NCBI RefSeq assembly: GCF_000738175.1
Contig: NZ_JFCH01000022.1
Coordinates: 1-64,000 of the forward strand
DNA length: 64,000 nt
Direction: 5' to 3'
Source: Corynebacterium jeikeium
GTDB lineage: Bacteria; Actinomycetota; Actinomycetes; Mycobacteriales; Mycobacteriaceae
Made by a program: the position numbers and the translations under genes. Below are positions 9,632 to 20,904 of this stretch, in pieces (the stretch's first letter is position 1; the number at the start of each line of letters is the position of its first letter). The notes beneath the pieces were generated by a model that was not told the origin of the DNA, ran no database searches, and worked only from the letters and a program-made list of their open reading frames with translations.

Positions 9632-10348
9632 ATGAAGCTGTCCAAGAAGATCACCGCTACCGCCGCTGCTACCGCTCTGGCCTCCGCAGCCCTGCTGACC
9701 CCGGTTGCTAGCGCTGAGGAAGACGGCGCCACCCCAGCTCCGGAGGCTCCGGCTGCAGAGAACGAGAACACCCAGCCCGAGGACAACGGCGCTGACGAAG
9801 AGCAGCCGGGCGAAGGCGAGGACGAGGGCGCCGAGTCCGGCGACGACCAGCCGGGCGAAGGCGAGGGCGACGAGAACGGCGCCGAGGACGGCCAGACCGG
9901 CTCCTCCAACATGAGCAAGGAAAACAAGATCGCTGCTGGCATCGGTGGCACCATCGTTGGCCTGGGTGTTCTGGGTGCAGTCCTGGGCAACGCCGGCGAC
10001 AAGGGCGAGGAGGCTCCGGCCGAGGATGAGGCTGAGGCTCCGAAGGATGGCGAGAAGGAAGAGGCTCCGGCTGAGGGCGAGGGTAAGCCTGAGGCACCGG
10101 CTGCCGACGAAGAGGCTCCGGCTAAGGAGGACATCGAGGCTCCGGCAGAAGACGCTGAGGCTCCGGCAGAGGGCGAGGCTGAGGCACCGGTCGCAGAGGC
10201 TCCGGCAGAAGACGCTGAGGCTCCGGCAGAGCGCAACGTTCAGCTGGCTAACACCGGCGTTAAGCCGGAGATCTCCATCCTGGCTGGCCTGGCTCTGATC
10301 TCCATGGTCGCTGGCGCTTGGATGATGTTCGCTCGCCGCCAGGCATAA
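9632..10348 (+). CDS. Acidic repeat surface protein with LANTG-type sorting signal
   Basis: The start is ATG at 9632, seven bases after AGGAG; an upstream in-frame start at 9569 lacks such a site. The 238-residue product has a signal peptide cut near VASAEED, two acidic low-complexity regions rich in Glu, Pro, Ala and Gly, a central hydrophobic patch (KIAAGIGGTIVGLGVLGAVLG) and imperfect EAPAEDAEAPAEG repeats before the C-terminus. It ends with LANTG, a hydrophobic helix and the basic tail ARRQA, an LPXTG-like signal for sortase. It is therefore probably covalently wall-anchored or held by the tail. Function is unknown. Repetitive codons such as GAGGCTCCGGC make it prone to length variation. 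Confidence 0.8.
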   Translation: MKLSKKITATAAATALASAALLTPVASAEEDGATPAPEAPAAENENTQPEDNGADEEQPGEGEDEGAESGDDQPGEGEGDENGAEDGQTGSSNMSKENKIAAGIGGTIVGLGVLGAVLGNAGDKGEEAPAEDEAEAPKDGEKEEAPAEGEGKPEAPAADEEAPAKEDIEAPAEDAEAPAEGEAEAPVAEAPAEDAEAPAERNVQLANTGVKPEISILAGLALISMVAGAWMMFARRQA

Positions 10349-10409
10349 CTCACGCTTCCATAGCGTAATCACGCAAAAGGCGGACCACGCCTTCCGTTTA
10401 ACCCACTAA

Positions 10410-10450
10410 CCCGCGGCTCCTTCTCACTTTGGAAGGTCCGCGGGTTTCTT
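10410..10450 (+). terminator. Intrinsic terminator after the surface-protein gene
   Basis: CCCGCGG...CTTC pairs with GAAG...CCGCGGG (stem about 13 bp, loop about 8) and is followed by TTTCTTC. It is correctly placed to end the rightward transcript from 9.6 kb. Confidence 0.75.
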
Positions 10451-10537
10451 CATGCGTTCCCACGCGGCCAGGCTCTGAGCACGCTCCAGACTCTCTCAGA
10501 GCCGCCTTGAGCGCGGGACCGAGCGCCGAGAGCGCCG

Positions 10538-11539
10538 CTAGTCGGCCATCTCCCGCCAGAACTCCTCCAGCCGATCGGACACCAGCTCCGGCTCCCGCGC
10601 CCAACGGTTGTGCCCCAGCTGCGAATCGAGCTCCTCTACCTGCACCACGTCGGCGGGCAACTCCGACCCCAGGTTCTCCGCGGAAGCAATGGGGCAGTCC
10701 TCGTCGTTCGCGCAGCGCGTCAGCAGCACTGGGGTGCGCACGGACTTCTTCGCCTCTTCGTAGTCCATGTCCTGGTCCGCCAGCTTGTGCAGGCGGTTTG
10801 TTTGCCCATAACGGAACCACTCACGCAGCTGCGTGCCCGATTGGCGCCCATAACCCGCCAGATCCAGCACGCCCGCGGGCTGGTAACCAAACAGCAGGAT
10901 ATTCAGCATGATCTGGTAGGTACCGAAGCGCAGGCGCGTACGCTGCTTACCCTCAAACCCTTTGTAATACGGGGTGCCGGAACCCACGCCCATCATCCCC
11001 TGAATGCCCAGCTCTTCAGCCTCGGGTCGCGCAAGGAAGAGCGCACCGATCTGTCCGCCCATCGAGTGGCAAAGCATTAACGTGGGGTGATTTTTATTGA
11101 CGCCCAGCGCCTCCTTCGCAGCCCGGATCGTTCGCGGATAATCCTCAGAGGCCAGGTGGTGGTAGCCCCACTGGTGCTTGCGTGTGGCTACAGCCGTGGA
11201 ACTACCTTGACCACGCAGCTCGCCGGTAACCACCGGGTATCCGCGGTCGGCTAACTCCCAGGCGATCGGGTCGTAGTAGCGGGCACCCATTCCAAAGCCC
11301 GGCCAGACCACGACCAGGGGGCGGGCACGATCCCACGCGGCATCCGCTGGGCTGTTCGCTGGGTTCGCAGTACTGCCGGAGGTGGTGGCGTCAGTACCTT
11401 CCTCCCCCACCTTCGCCGTGCCGGGCAGGAACAGGCGAACCTGCGACGTGGTGCCGTCGACCATCTCAACCGGCAGCAGGGTCGGCTCCCGGCGCGGCTG
11501 CGTACGAGTGGTTTTCGCTTGGTGTTTCGAATCGCTCAC
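10538..11539 (-). CDS. Alpha/beta hydrolase
   Basis: 333 residues with an alpha/beta-hydrolase fold. An oxyanion-region VVVWPGFGMG occurs near residue 75 and the nucleophile elbow is CHSMGG (near residue 157), with Ser as nucleophile. A C-terminal RWAREPE or LGHNRW segment can supply the catalytic His. The GTG start is 9 bases after the gyrB stop and has no strong ribosome-binding site, so translation is probably coupled to gyrB. Substrate is unknown. The family includes esterases, lipases and lysophospholipases, and LMLCHSMGGQIGALF resembles serine aminopeptidase S33-type hydrolases. Confidence 0.8.
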   Translation of the reverse strand: MSDSKHQAKTTRTQPRREPTLLPVEMVDGTTSQVRLFLPGTAKVGEEGTDATTSGSTANPANSPADAAWDRARPLVVVWPGFGMGARYYDPIAWELADRGYPVVTGELRGQGSSTAVATRKHQWGYHHLASEDYPRTIRAAKEALGVNKNHPTLMLCHSMGGQIGALFLARPEAEELGIQGMMGVGSGTPYYKGFEGKQRTRLRFGTYQIMLNILLFGYQPAGVLDLAGYGRQSGTQLREWFRYGQTNRLHKLADQDMDYEEAKKSVRTPVLLTRCANDEDCPIASAENLGSELPADVVQVEELDSQLGHNRWAREPELVSDRLEEFWREMAD

Positions 11540-11548
11540 AACACTCGA

Positions 11549-13579
<2,031 letters not shown>

Positions 13580-13683
13580 TCAAACTCCTTTTCTCGCGCG
13601 TAAATAACCACCCCATTCTAGCGCGTCGCGGGCCTAAAGGTGCCATTGGACAGGCCGTTTGAGCTATTTGAGCCGTGTTTAGA

Positions 13684-14223
13684 TCATCCGAAGTCGTCTC
13701 GCGGCCCGCGCCCTTGCACGCTCAGCTTGCCGTATTTCGGCCGCCGGATGTTGGGACCCTGGATCCGCAATTGGGCTACCACGTCCTCGCCCGCACGCTT
13801 GGCGATGGCCTGCAGGATCACGGTCTGCATGTAGCGCAGCTGAGTGGTCCACGGGGTGGAATCGCACTCAATCACCAGGATCTGCGTTTCCTCCTCGTAG
13901 CGCACCGGGCGAGTGTGTTCGGCGATCTTGTCACCCACCAGCTCCGGCCAGGCGTTCATGATCCGCGCAACGCTCACCCGCTGCTGCCAGCCCTGCCGCT
14001 TGATCTCGCGCCCAATGAGCGCACCGAAACGCTTCGGCTCCCGGTAACTGCGATCCAGCCGCCCATCCATGCGGGTTTTGTACCTGGTCGCCTTGCGGTA
14101 CGTTGCCTTCTTGTTCTTTTTTGGTGACGCCACCAGCGGCAACTCAGCTTGCGGGGAACCACCGGCCTTCTTCATGGCAGCGAGAGCTTGGGCTACTGGG
14201 TCAGTCGCCATCGGCCTCGCCAT
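13684..14223 (-). CDS. dciA: DciA-type helicase loader (DUF721, Rv0004-like)
   Basis: 179 residues. The DUF721/DciA domain (about 75-150) shows RVSVARIMNAWPELVGDKIAEHTRP and the downstream strand region ILVIECDSTPWTTQLRYM. DciA proteins help load the replicative helicase DnaB in bacteria that lack DnaC/DnaI. The ATG start at 14223 overlaps the end of recF by 23 bases; a second ATG at 14211 is possible. The N-terminus is basic (PKKNKKATYRKATRYK), consistent with nucleic-acid contact. The position between recF and gyrB is conserved across Mycobacteriales. Confidence 0.9.
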   Translation of the reverse strand: MARPMATDPVAQALAAMKKAGGSPQAELPLVASPKKNKKATYRKATRYKTRMDGRLDRSYREPKRFGALIGREIKRQGWQQRVSVARIMNAWPELVGDKIAEHTRPVRYEEETQILVIECDSTPWTTQLRYMQTVILQAIAKRAGEDVVAQLRIQGPNIRRPKYGKLSVQGRGPRDDFG

Positions 14224-15550
14224 CCTTCATACTGCGATCCGCCGCGCTAGCTGCTGCATTTGCTGCTGCATCTTCCGGGGCACTAGTTGGAGTACCCGCT
14301 GGAGTATCAGCTAGGACATTAGCCGCGGGAGTCTTGAGTTCATCAATAGTGTAGATCTTCGCCACATTCCGCAGGGCTTCTGGAATGTCCTCATCCACCG
14401 CGGCCGTGATGAGGACCTGCTCGGCGCTGGAGATGAGGTCGACGAGGTGGTGGCGTCGAGAAGAATCGAGCTCCGCGAAAACATCATCGAGGATCACGAC
14501 GGGCTCGACCCCGTCCCCGCGCTGCATAAAAAACGCAGCGAGCCGCAGCGAAAGAGCAAAGGACCAGGATTCACCGTGCGAGGCGTAACCCTTGGCTGGC
14601 TGGTGGCCGAGGATCAAGTTCACATCGTCGCGGTGGGGGCCAAGCAGTGTGGTGCCACGCTCGACCTCCTGGGGTCGCTTGGTGGCGAAGGCCTGCAGCA
14701 GCGTGGCTTCGGCGATCTCCGGGCTCAGCAGTGCCGTAGGCTGATCCGGCTCGCTCACGCCCAGGCGAATGCCCAGGTCAGCGAGCTCCTCATCGATGGT
14801 GGACGTGTAAGACATGTGCGCGGGGCGCGACTGCGGAGCCAGCGATTGGTAGGTCTGCTGCAGGTGCGGGGCGAGGTCGTGGACGATCTGCACCCGCGCG
14901 GACATGATCTGCCCACCCAGCGCGGCCAACTGGCTATCCCACACGTCCAGGGTGGCCAGGGCGGATTCCGCATCAGCCTTGATGTCCTCCGAGAGGTTGT
15001 GGCTGGCTCCCTTCGGAGCGCCCACCACTAGCCGCAGAGCGAATGCTGACTGCCGCAGCAGGGCATTCCGCTGGCGCAGCGCCTTGTCGTAATCCGCCTT
15101 CACCGCAGCTAGGCGCGGGTATCGGGCGATCATGATCGTATCCAGAAAATGGCGGCGCTGCTCGGGTTCGCCGCGGATGAGCGCCAGATCCTCCGGGGAG
15201 AACAATGTAGTCCGCACAACCCCCAGCAGATCCCGCTGAGAGTTCATGGCAGCACGGTTTATGTGCGCGCGATTCGAGCCTCGGGCGCGGATAGCTAGGT
15301 GAGCGGTGAGCTCGCGGCCATTGTTCACGGCAGTGGCGGAAATGTTGGCGATGTCTTCCCCACGCCGCACCAGGGCGGCATCGCTGTTGACGCGGTGCGA
15401 GCTTAGGTGGGCTAGGTAACCGAGTGCCTCAACGATATTGGTTTTCCCGTGGCCATTGGGGCCGGAGAAGATCGTGATGCCAGGGCTGAGTTGCAGGTCG
15501 AGTTCCTCCCACGACCTGTAATTACTCAGACGAAGATTGGAGACATACAC
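14201..15550 (-). CDS. recF: DNA replication and repair protein RecF
   Basis: 449 residues, longer than the usual 360-400 because of a C-terminal extension rich in Ala, Pro, Thr and Asp. RecF is an SMC-like ATPase that helps RecOR load RecA at gaps. The Walker A motif is GPNGHGKTN (30-38). The signature and Walker B region appears in SWSFALSLRLAAFFMQ and VILDDVFAELD. The start is GTG at 15548-15550, 47 bases after dnaN. The end overlaps dciA, so the two are probably coupled. Confidence 0.96.
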   Translation of the reverse strand: MYVSNLRLSNYRSWEELDLQLSPGITIFSGPNGHGKTNIVEALGYLAHLSSHRVNSDAALVRRGEDIANISATAVNNGRELTAHLAIRARGSNRAHINRAAMNSQRDLLGVVRTTLFSPEDLALIRGEPEQRRHFLDTIMIARYPRLAAVKADYDKALRQRNALLRQSAFALRLVVGAPKGASHNLSEDIKADAESALATLDVWDSQLAALGGQIMSARVQIVHDLAPHLQQTYQSLAPQSRPAHMSYTSTIDEELADLGIRLGVSEPDQPTALLSPEIAEATLLQAFATKRPQEVERGTTLLGPHRDDVNLILGHQPAKGYASHGESWSFALSLRLAAFFMQRGDGVEPVVILDDVFAELDSSRRHHLVDLISSAEQVLITAAVDEDIPEALRNVAKIYTIDELKTPAANVLADTPAGTPTSAPEDAAANAAASAADRSMKDGEADGD

Positions 15551-15597
15551 GGTTAGCTAGAAATCTACCCCCAAAATCAACCTTGGCCTAGCCCGGA

Positions 15598-16782
15598 TTA
15601 GCCCGGCAGGCGTACTGGCATCAGCAGGTAGGTGAAGTCCGTCTCCGGGGTTGCGAAGTTACCCTCTGCATCTGCCTCGGGCAGCTCGCCCGGATCCGGC
15701 AGCAGGATCGCGGGGCGGGAGGCCATGGTGAAGCCGAAGACCACGCGCGGGGTGTGGATGGCCGCCAGGCCTTCCTTCAGGTAGCTGGGGTTAAACGCAA
15801 TGACCAGCGGCTCGCCGGCGAAAGCGCAGTCCAGGGTTTCCGTAGCCGAACCGACATCGCTGCCACCTGCGGAAAGGGTGACGGTGTTGTCCTTGAAGTC
15901 CATCCGGATCTGGGAGTTCCGCTCGGCGACGATGGAGACGCGCTTGATGGCCTCCTGCAGCGGGGCGATCTCGACGCTGGCCAGGGCGGTGTGCGTCTTT
16001 GGCAGCAGTGGACGGAACTTTGGGAATTCTGCGTCGAGCAGGCGCGTGGTGGTGTGCCGCGATTCGGTGGAAATACCCAGCAGGCCATCGGCGCCGATGT
16101 CCTCGCCACTACCTACTGCGATCTCGATGGGGTCGGTGTTGTTCGGATCCATGGAGCGCGCGGTATCCGCCAGGGTGCGGGCCGGGATCAGCAGCTTCGC
16201 CTGCGCGTCGGCCTGCGCCGGGTTCCACTGGAAGCTGCGGACGGCCAGGCGGAAGCGGTCGGTGGCGACCATAATGACATTCTCGCCGTCGATTTCCACG
16301 TGCACGCCGGTGAGCATCGGCAGGGTGTCGTCGCGGCCAGCCGCCACAGCGACCTGCGAGATGGATTCCGCAAAGAGGTTCGGATCGATAGTGCCGGTGA
16401 CCTCGGGCAGCTCCGGCAGAACCGGGTAATCCTCGATGGTCATTGCGGGCAGCTCGAACTTGGACTTGCCAGTCTTGAGGGTCACGGTGGTGCCGTCGAA
16501 CTCAATGTTGATCGGCTTGTTTGGCAGAGAGCCGACAATGTCGGAGGCCAGCTTGCCTGCTACCAGGATCTTGCCGGGCTCGTTGACCTCAGCATTAATA
16601 CGCACGCGAGTGGAGACCTCGCGGTCGAATCCAGAAAGTTCCAACCCTTCGTCGTCGGCGACAATCATCACGCCGCGCAGGATGGGCTGGGTTGGCTTGC
16701 TAGGCAGGGAGCGGGCTACCCAACCGAGTGCGGATGCGAAGTCATCCTTGGGAACAATGAAACTCACTGTTTGGCTATCCAT
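15598..16782 (-). CDS. dnaN: DNA polymerase III beta sliding clamp
   Basis: The preferred start is ATG at 16780-16782 (MDSQTVSFIV), giving 394 residues, the usual length. A GGAAG element lies 11 bases upstream. The frame stays open to 16881, but the extra 33 residues are not expected in the family. The beta clamp encircles DNA and tethers polymerase III. The sequence contains LGWVARSLPSKPTQPILRGV at the start of domain I and a C-terminal LLMPVRLPG, the conserved end of the clamp that forms the peptide-binding pocket. It is the first gene transcribed leftward away from oriC. Confidence 0.97.
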   Translation of the reverse strand: MDSQTVSFIVPKDDFASALGWVARSLPSKPTQPILRGVMIVADDEGLELSGFDREVSTRVRINAEVNEPGKILVAGKLASDIVGSLPNKPINIEFDGTTVTLKTGKSKFELPAMTIEDYPVLPELPEVTGTIDPNLFAESISQVAVAAGRDDTLPMLTGVHVEIDGENVIMVATDRFRLAVRSFQWNPAQADAQAKLLIPARTLADTARSMDPNNTDPIEIAVGSGEDIGADGLLGISTESRHTTTRLLDAEFPKFRPLLPKTHTALASVEIAPLQEAIKRVSIVAERNSQIRMDFKDNTVTLSAGGSDVGSATETLDCAFAGEPLVIAFNPSYLKEGLAAIHTPRVVFGFTMASRPAILLPDPGELPEADAEGNFATPETDFTYLLMPVRLPG

Positions 16783-16929
16783 GCTCAATCTAACTTCCGT
16801 GCTCTCGTCGCTCTCGTGGTTATCGAGGTTCTCGGGGGTCTGGCGGTCCTCGAGGTTCGTCTGATCAAGATTAACCCACAAGCTCTATTTCTGTTTATTC
16901 CCTTTTATTTAGAGAGATAGCAGTCGTAG

Positions 16930-17350
16930 TAGGTGTTGTGGATGCTGTGCACAAACCCTAATCGATGCACGTCGCACCGTGGGTTCGCGTGTTGATGATT
17001 CGGTGGACAAGTTGTGAATAAGAGTTCTTGACTGTGGATAACTTCGGCGGGTCGTAAGTTGTACACATCTTGTCCACTGCTGTTTACCCAGTTTAGGCGC
17101 AGTTTTCCCCAGGGGACGGGGTGCTGTTTTGTGACGCAGCTAACTTTTCATCCTTCGTGGCGTATCCGGAGACCGCCAAAACCGCTACCCCTTGAATTAC
17201 AAGTTTGAAATTACACCTGTGGAAAACCCTGTGGAATTGTGGATAACTCAGTTGAATCCTGGTCTAGTAAAGGTCAGACCCTCGTGAGTTATCCACAGCG
17301 AGCCTGGGGATAATTCGTCGAATCTGGGGAAAACTGTGGGAAACTCACGT
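16930..17350. other. oriC, main DnaA-box cluster between dnaN and dnaA
   Basis: The spacer contains three perfect DnaA boxes (TTATCCACA or its complement): 17033-17041, 17238-17246 and 17289-17297. Several one- or two-mismatch copies occur (for example TTGTGAATAA near 17011 and TGGGGATAA near 17305). An AT-rich stretch around 17192-17220 (TTGAATTACAAGTTTGAAATTACA) lies beside the boxes and could be the unwinding element. Location between dnaA and dnaN is the standard actinobacterial origin. Confidence 0.9.
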
Positions 17351-17390
17351 CTCCCACTGTCGCCGGGGGTGGTGCTAGTGGTCGGCGGAG

Positions 17391-19142
17391 CTAATCCCGG
17401 GCATGGGACTTGATCTTTTGTGTTAGTTCCTGCACCTGATCGAAGACCTTCTTATTCTCCGACAGGGATTCCCGCACGCGCCGCTCCGCGTACATCACCG
17501 TGGTGTGGTCGCGGCCGCCGAATGCGCTTCCCAGCTTCGGCAGGGATAGATCCGTTAGCTCGCGGCACAGATACATGGCGATCTGCCGAGCCTGCACAAA
17601 CTTCTTGGCTCTACCCTTCCCCACCAGTTCGTCCGTGGTCAGGTTGAAGTAATTTGCTACTACCTCGATGACGTGCTGCGGCACGATCTCTACGTCCTGG
17701 TCCGCCGGCGAAATATCCCGCAGCGCAATCTCGGCCGTCTCTACCGTTAAAGGTTCGTGGCTCAGCGCGCAGTAGGCCGTCACGCGGATCAACGCACCGT
17801 CGAGCTCGCGGATGGACTTCTCGTAGCGGCTGGCAATCAGCACCTTCACGTCCTCCGGCAACTGCACATTGTCGGATTCGGCCTTCTTCGTCAGAATCGC
17901 AATGCGCGTCTCCAGGTCCGGAGTCTGCACATCCGTAATCAGGCCGCCCTCGAAGCGCGTGCGCAGGCGGTCTTCCAGGGTGGTCAGCTGCCGGGGAGGC
18001 CGGTCGGAACTCAAGACGATCTGCTTATTCGCCTGGTGCAGGGCGTTGAACGTGTGGAAGAACTCCTCCTGCGTGGATTCCTTGTTCTGCAGGAACTGAA
18101 TATCGTCCACGATCAGCATGTCCAGGTTGCGGTAACGCCGCTTGAAGGATTCGCGGGTGTCGTTGGCGATCGAGTTAATGAAGTCGTTCGTCAGCTCTTC
18201 CGAACTCACATACTTCACCCGCATATTCGGCTGCAGTTCTTTGGCGTAATGGCCAATGGCGTGCAGCAGGTGGGTCTTGCCCAGGCCCGATTCGCCCCAA
18301 ATGAACAGGGGGTTATAGGCCTTCGCCGGTGCCTCGGCAACAGCTCGACAGGCCGCGGCGGCGAAGTTATTGGAGGAACCGACCACGAAGTTCTCGAACG
18401 TGTAGTTCTTGTTCAGCAGCGACTCGCCGTCGAGGCCATCGTTGAAGCTCGAAGACGGCTGCGGCGAATGGGTGTGCGGCGGTGTGTGCCGCGGGGCCGG
18501 ACGGTGCGCGGTCTCCTTGTTCGTCCAGCGCGTGGGCGTCGGAGACGGGTTCGGGTCGATACGATTCTCCGACGCTGCGTATTGCCCGGCGAGTTCGTCG
18601 GCGTCATGCTCCCGACGCCGCGCAGCTTCCTCAGCAGTCTCGGCCGCACCGCCAGCCCCAGCCTGCGCCGTACCGTCCCTCTGCTCGGCCCGGTTGACCA
18701 GCTCTTCTACCTGCGACATTGAAAGATCGTCTGCGGTCGCCACCGACCCTTTTTGTGACGCCCCTTCGTGGGTATCGCCAGCGGCATCAGCATCGGTGCG
18801 ATTGTCATCGGCTGCCTCGGCGCGATCCTCAGGTTCCCCGTTAATGCTGGTGATGGCGAGGCTAACGGAAAGATCCAGCCGCGTCTTGAGCACGTGCTTG
18901 ATGGGGTCGATGAGGTCTTGTTCGATCGACTCTTTGGTCCACTTGTTCGGGGTCTCCAGCACCACAATGCGCCCCATGAGTCCCACCGGCCTGACTTTGC
19001 GCAGCAGGGAACGCTGCTTGGGGGAGATCGTCGGCAGATCCGGATCGGGATTAGCCGACGAGCTATCGGCAAGCCAATCGTGCATGATGGCATCCCACAT
19101 GTCTGGGAAATGTTCCTCGATGGAGAAGTTCGAGTTGCTCAT
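17391..19142 (-). CDS. dnaA: Chromosomal replication initiator DnaA
   Basis: 583 residues. DnaA binds the TTATCCACA boxes, oligomerises with ATP and opens oriC. Domain I is about 1-95. Domain II is a long acidic, Ala/Pro/Asp-rich linker of about 140 residues. Domain III is the AAA+ module with Walker A GESGLGKT (283-290) and Walker [10 protein letters not shown]. Domain IV carries the DNA-binding signature [15 protein letters not shown] near the end. The start is ATG at 19140-19142, four bases after GGAG. The long linker is usual for high-GC actinobacteria. DnaA boxes on both sides of the gene suggest autoregulation. Confidence 0.98.
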   Translation of the reverse strand: MSNSNFSIEEHFPDMWDAIMHDWLADSSSANPDPDLPTISPKQRSLLRKVRPVGLMGRIVVLETPNKWTKESIEQDLIDPIKHVLKTRLDLSVSLAITSINGEPEDRAEAADDNRTDADAAGDTHEGASQKGSVATADDLSMSQVEELVNRAEQRDGTAQAGAGGAAETAEEAARRREHDADELAGQYAASENRIDPNPSPTPTRWTNKETAHRPAPRHTPPHTHSPQPSSSFNDGLDGESLLNKNYTFENFVVGSSNNFAAAACRAVAEAPAKAYNPLFIWGESGLGKTHLLHAIGHYAKELQPNMRVKYVSSEELTNDFINSIANDTRESFKRRYRNLDMLIVDDIQFLQNKESTQEEFFHTFNALHQANKQIVLSSDRPPRQLTTLEDRLRTRFEGGLITDVQTPDLETRIAILTKKAESDNVQLPEDVKVLIASRYEKSIRELDGALIRVTAYCALSHEPLTVETAEIALRDISPADQDVEIVPQHVIEVVANYFNLTTDELVGKGRAKKFVQARQIAMYLCRELTDLSLPKLGSAFGGRDHTTVMYAERRVRESLSENKKVFDQVQELTQKIKSHARD

Positions 19143-19847
19143 GGGACTCCAGGGTTGGTCGGGGGTGGCCGAAAGGTTAACGGGGGTTAAACCATGGGTG
19201 GTTTAGCGGGCCGCGCTGTTTGGCAGTTGTTCACGGCCCAGTGCACAGTGCGAAACGCCGGTTGTCCTGCGTTTCCACACGGTTATACACACCTGTGGAT
19301 AACTTCTTTTCACATGTTATCCCCAAGGTACAGCGCTCTTGTGGATAACTCTAATTAAATTGTGAAAACGCGCGTGACCTGCATGTATAGGGTGTAAAGT
19401 AAAGGTTTAATGTTTGGGGGTGGAGGAGTTTTCCACAAGGCCCAACGATATTTGACGTAGTCCGTTTCCACCTCTAAGCCCCGTTGTTCACACCCAAGCC
19501 CCTCTGAAGAATTCCGTTGCTAAAGAGCGCTTATATGCACATTGAGGTGGCATTTTTCGCTATATCTGCCGTGGGGGCTCGCTAAAATTTGGATAACTTC
19601 CGTCACAGCACGTATCCTTGACTCGTCTATGGCAACCCACGTACGACAGCAGGTCACCACGCTGTCTATCGGGTGCCACCGGTACTGGCTCTTAAGTCCT
19701 CCCGGACTTTGCCGGTGCAACTGTCCACTTAAATTTGTGGGCGCGCCGCTGGCTTAAGCGTTGATCCCAGCCCTCGTAGGGGCTGGGTGTCTGTTGTGGC
19801 TGCAGGTGGCTCGTCCGCTGCTAGCGAAAGTTAAGGAGTGAAGTACC
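19143..19847. promoter_or_regulatory. dnaA-rpmH divergent spacer with extra DnaA boxes
   Basis: A 705-base gap without a credible gene. It holds two perfect DnaA boxes at 19294-19302 and 19340-19348 and an imperfect one near 19316. These lie upstream of dnaA, so the origin may be bipartite or DnaA may repress its own promoter. AT-rich promoter-like blocks toward rpmH occur near 19385 (TATAGGGT) and 19580 (GCTAAAAT). A hairpin in the rpmH leader is at 19766-19787 (CCCAGCCC to GGGCTGGG). Confidence 0.6.
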
Positions 19848-19991
19848 GTGGCCAAGGGCAAGCGTACTTTCCAGCCCAACAACCGTCGTCGTGCACGCGT
19901 GCACGGTTTCCGTACCCGCATGCGTACCCGCGCCGGCCGTGCCATCGTTTCCGCACGCCGCAACAAGGGCCGCAAGTCCCTGACCGCCTAA
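19848..19991 (+). CDS. rpmH: Ribosomal protein L34
   Basis: 47 codons plus stop. GTG start at 19848, nine bases after AAGGAG (19833-19838). The product reads [20 protein letters not shown] at its start and ends in [10 protein letters not shown], the standard L34 of the large ribosomal subunit, almost half Arg/Lys. It is first in the conserved rpmH-rnpA-yidD-yidC order. Confidence 0.98.
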   Translation: MAKGKRTFQPNNRRRARVHGFRTRMRTRAGRAIVSARRNKGRKSLTA

Positions 19992-20009
19992 ATTAGGCAC
20001 AGACGTTCG

Positions 20010-20037
20010 CTCCACCCCAATACTCTTGGGGTGGATT
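20010..20037 (+). repeat. Hairpin between rpmH and rnpA
   Basis: TCCACCCCA and TGGGGTGGA face each other around ATACTCT, giving a 9-bp stem. A T-tract is missing, so it probably reduces read-through or protects the abundant rpmH message while allowing some rnpA expression. Confidence 0.5.
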
Positions 20038-20075
20038 GTCGTAGGGGCGTCAATAAATAAGAAAGAGCCACCACA

Positions 20076-20465
20076 GTGCTAGCTCCCCAGCACCGGCTTC
20101 GGTCGACCGCCTTGTTCGGGCAGACGATACGGAATGGTCGGAAGAAGGGAAGCCGCACTGTGGTGGCTCACATTTTGGTGAGCTGCGGTCGGGCTGAAGA
20201 GCTCCCGCTGCCGCTGCAAGAGGGGGCGACTGCTGGTCCGCGTTTGGGGCTCGTGGTTTCCAAGGCGGTCGGAAACGCTGTGACCAGGCATAATACCTCG
20301 CGGAAGCTTCGTCATGCCTTCCGCACCGTGATGGAGGAAGGTAGCCTGGACTTCCCTGCTGGCACCACGGTAGTGCTCCGCGCGTTGCCTAAGAGTGCCA
20401 CCGCAAGTTTCGAGGAGTTGGTCGGCGATGTGCGCAGCTGCATCCGACGAGCCCTCCCCAACTAG
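20076..20465 (+). CDS. rnpA: Ribonuclease P protein component
   Basis: 129 residues, GTG start with a GAAAGAG element upstream. RnpA binds the RNase P RNA and assists 5' maturation of tRNAs. The family motif [18 protein letters not shown] (about 69-86) is present, an RNR-box variant. The N-terminal [21 protein letters not shown] segment is also typical. The 3' end overlaps the likely start of yidD. Confidence 0.95.
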   Translation: MLAPQHRLRSTALFGQTIRNGRKKGSRTVVAHILVSCGRAEELPLPLQEGATAGPRLGLVVSKAVGNAVTRHNTSRKLRHAFRTVMEEGSLDFPAGTTVVLRALPKSATASFEELVGDVRSCIRRALPN

Positions 20466-20817
20466 CGAGCCTTTCCTCGCTGGCGAGCCCTCCCCCAATA
20501 GTGATGTGGCCGCCAACAGTGACGGTCGCTATGGTCGGCCCGATGGTGACAGTCGGCTGGGGATTGGGGCCCGAATGGCTCGCCGATTGATCCTTGGTTA
20601 CCAAAGTTATGTGTCACCCCTTAAAATGGGGCCAACATGCCGTTTTGATCCTACGTGCAGCAACTACGCCTTAACCGCTATAGGCCGCCACGGTCTGGTT
20701 AAGGGGTCGCTTCTCGCGTTGGGTCGTCTGGCCCGCTGTGGGCCATGGCATCCGGGAGGTTGGGATCCTGTCCCGCCTCGTCGTCCCCTGTGCTCGTGGG
20801 GCAAGCGACGCCGCTAA
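20428..20817 (+). CDS. yidD: YidD membrane protein insertion efficiency factor
   Basis: The conserved part is [41 protein letters not shown] with its three Cys, then a [11 protein letters not shown] segment, the diagnostic YidD pattern. YidD is a small membrane-associated protein that assists YidC insertion. The start is uncertain. ATG 20428 follows GAGGAG and overlaps rnpA, giving a product of 129 residues with a non-conserved leader. ATG 20575 gives 80 residues, close to the typical size. An operon with rnpA and yidC is likely. Confidence 0.88.
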   Translation: MCAAASDEPSPTSEPFLAGEPSPNSDVAANSDGRYGRPDGDSRLGIGARMARRLILGYQSYVSPLKMGPTCRFDPTCSNYALTAIGRHGLVKGSLLALGRLARCGPWHPGGWDPVPPRRPLCSWGKRRR

Positions 20818-20904
20818 CTGCGTTTTTTCGTTGGACGCCGACTAACGGTGGCGCCGACCCTACGGGCCTTAATAGATCAACTACAGGAGAAACCTCGAGT
20901 CGCC

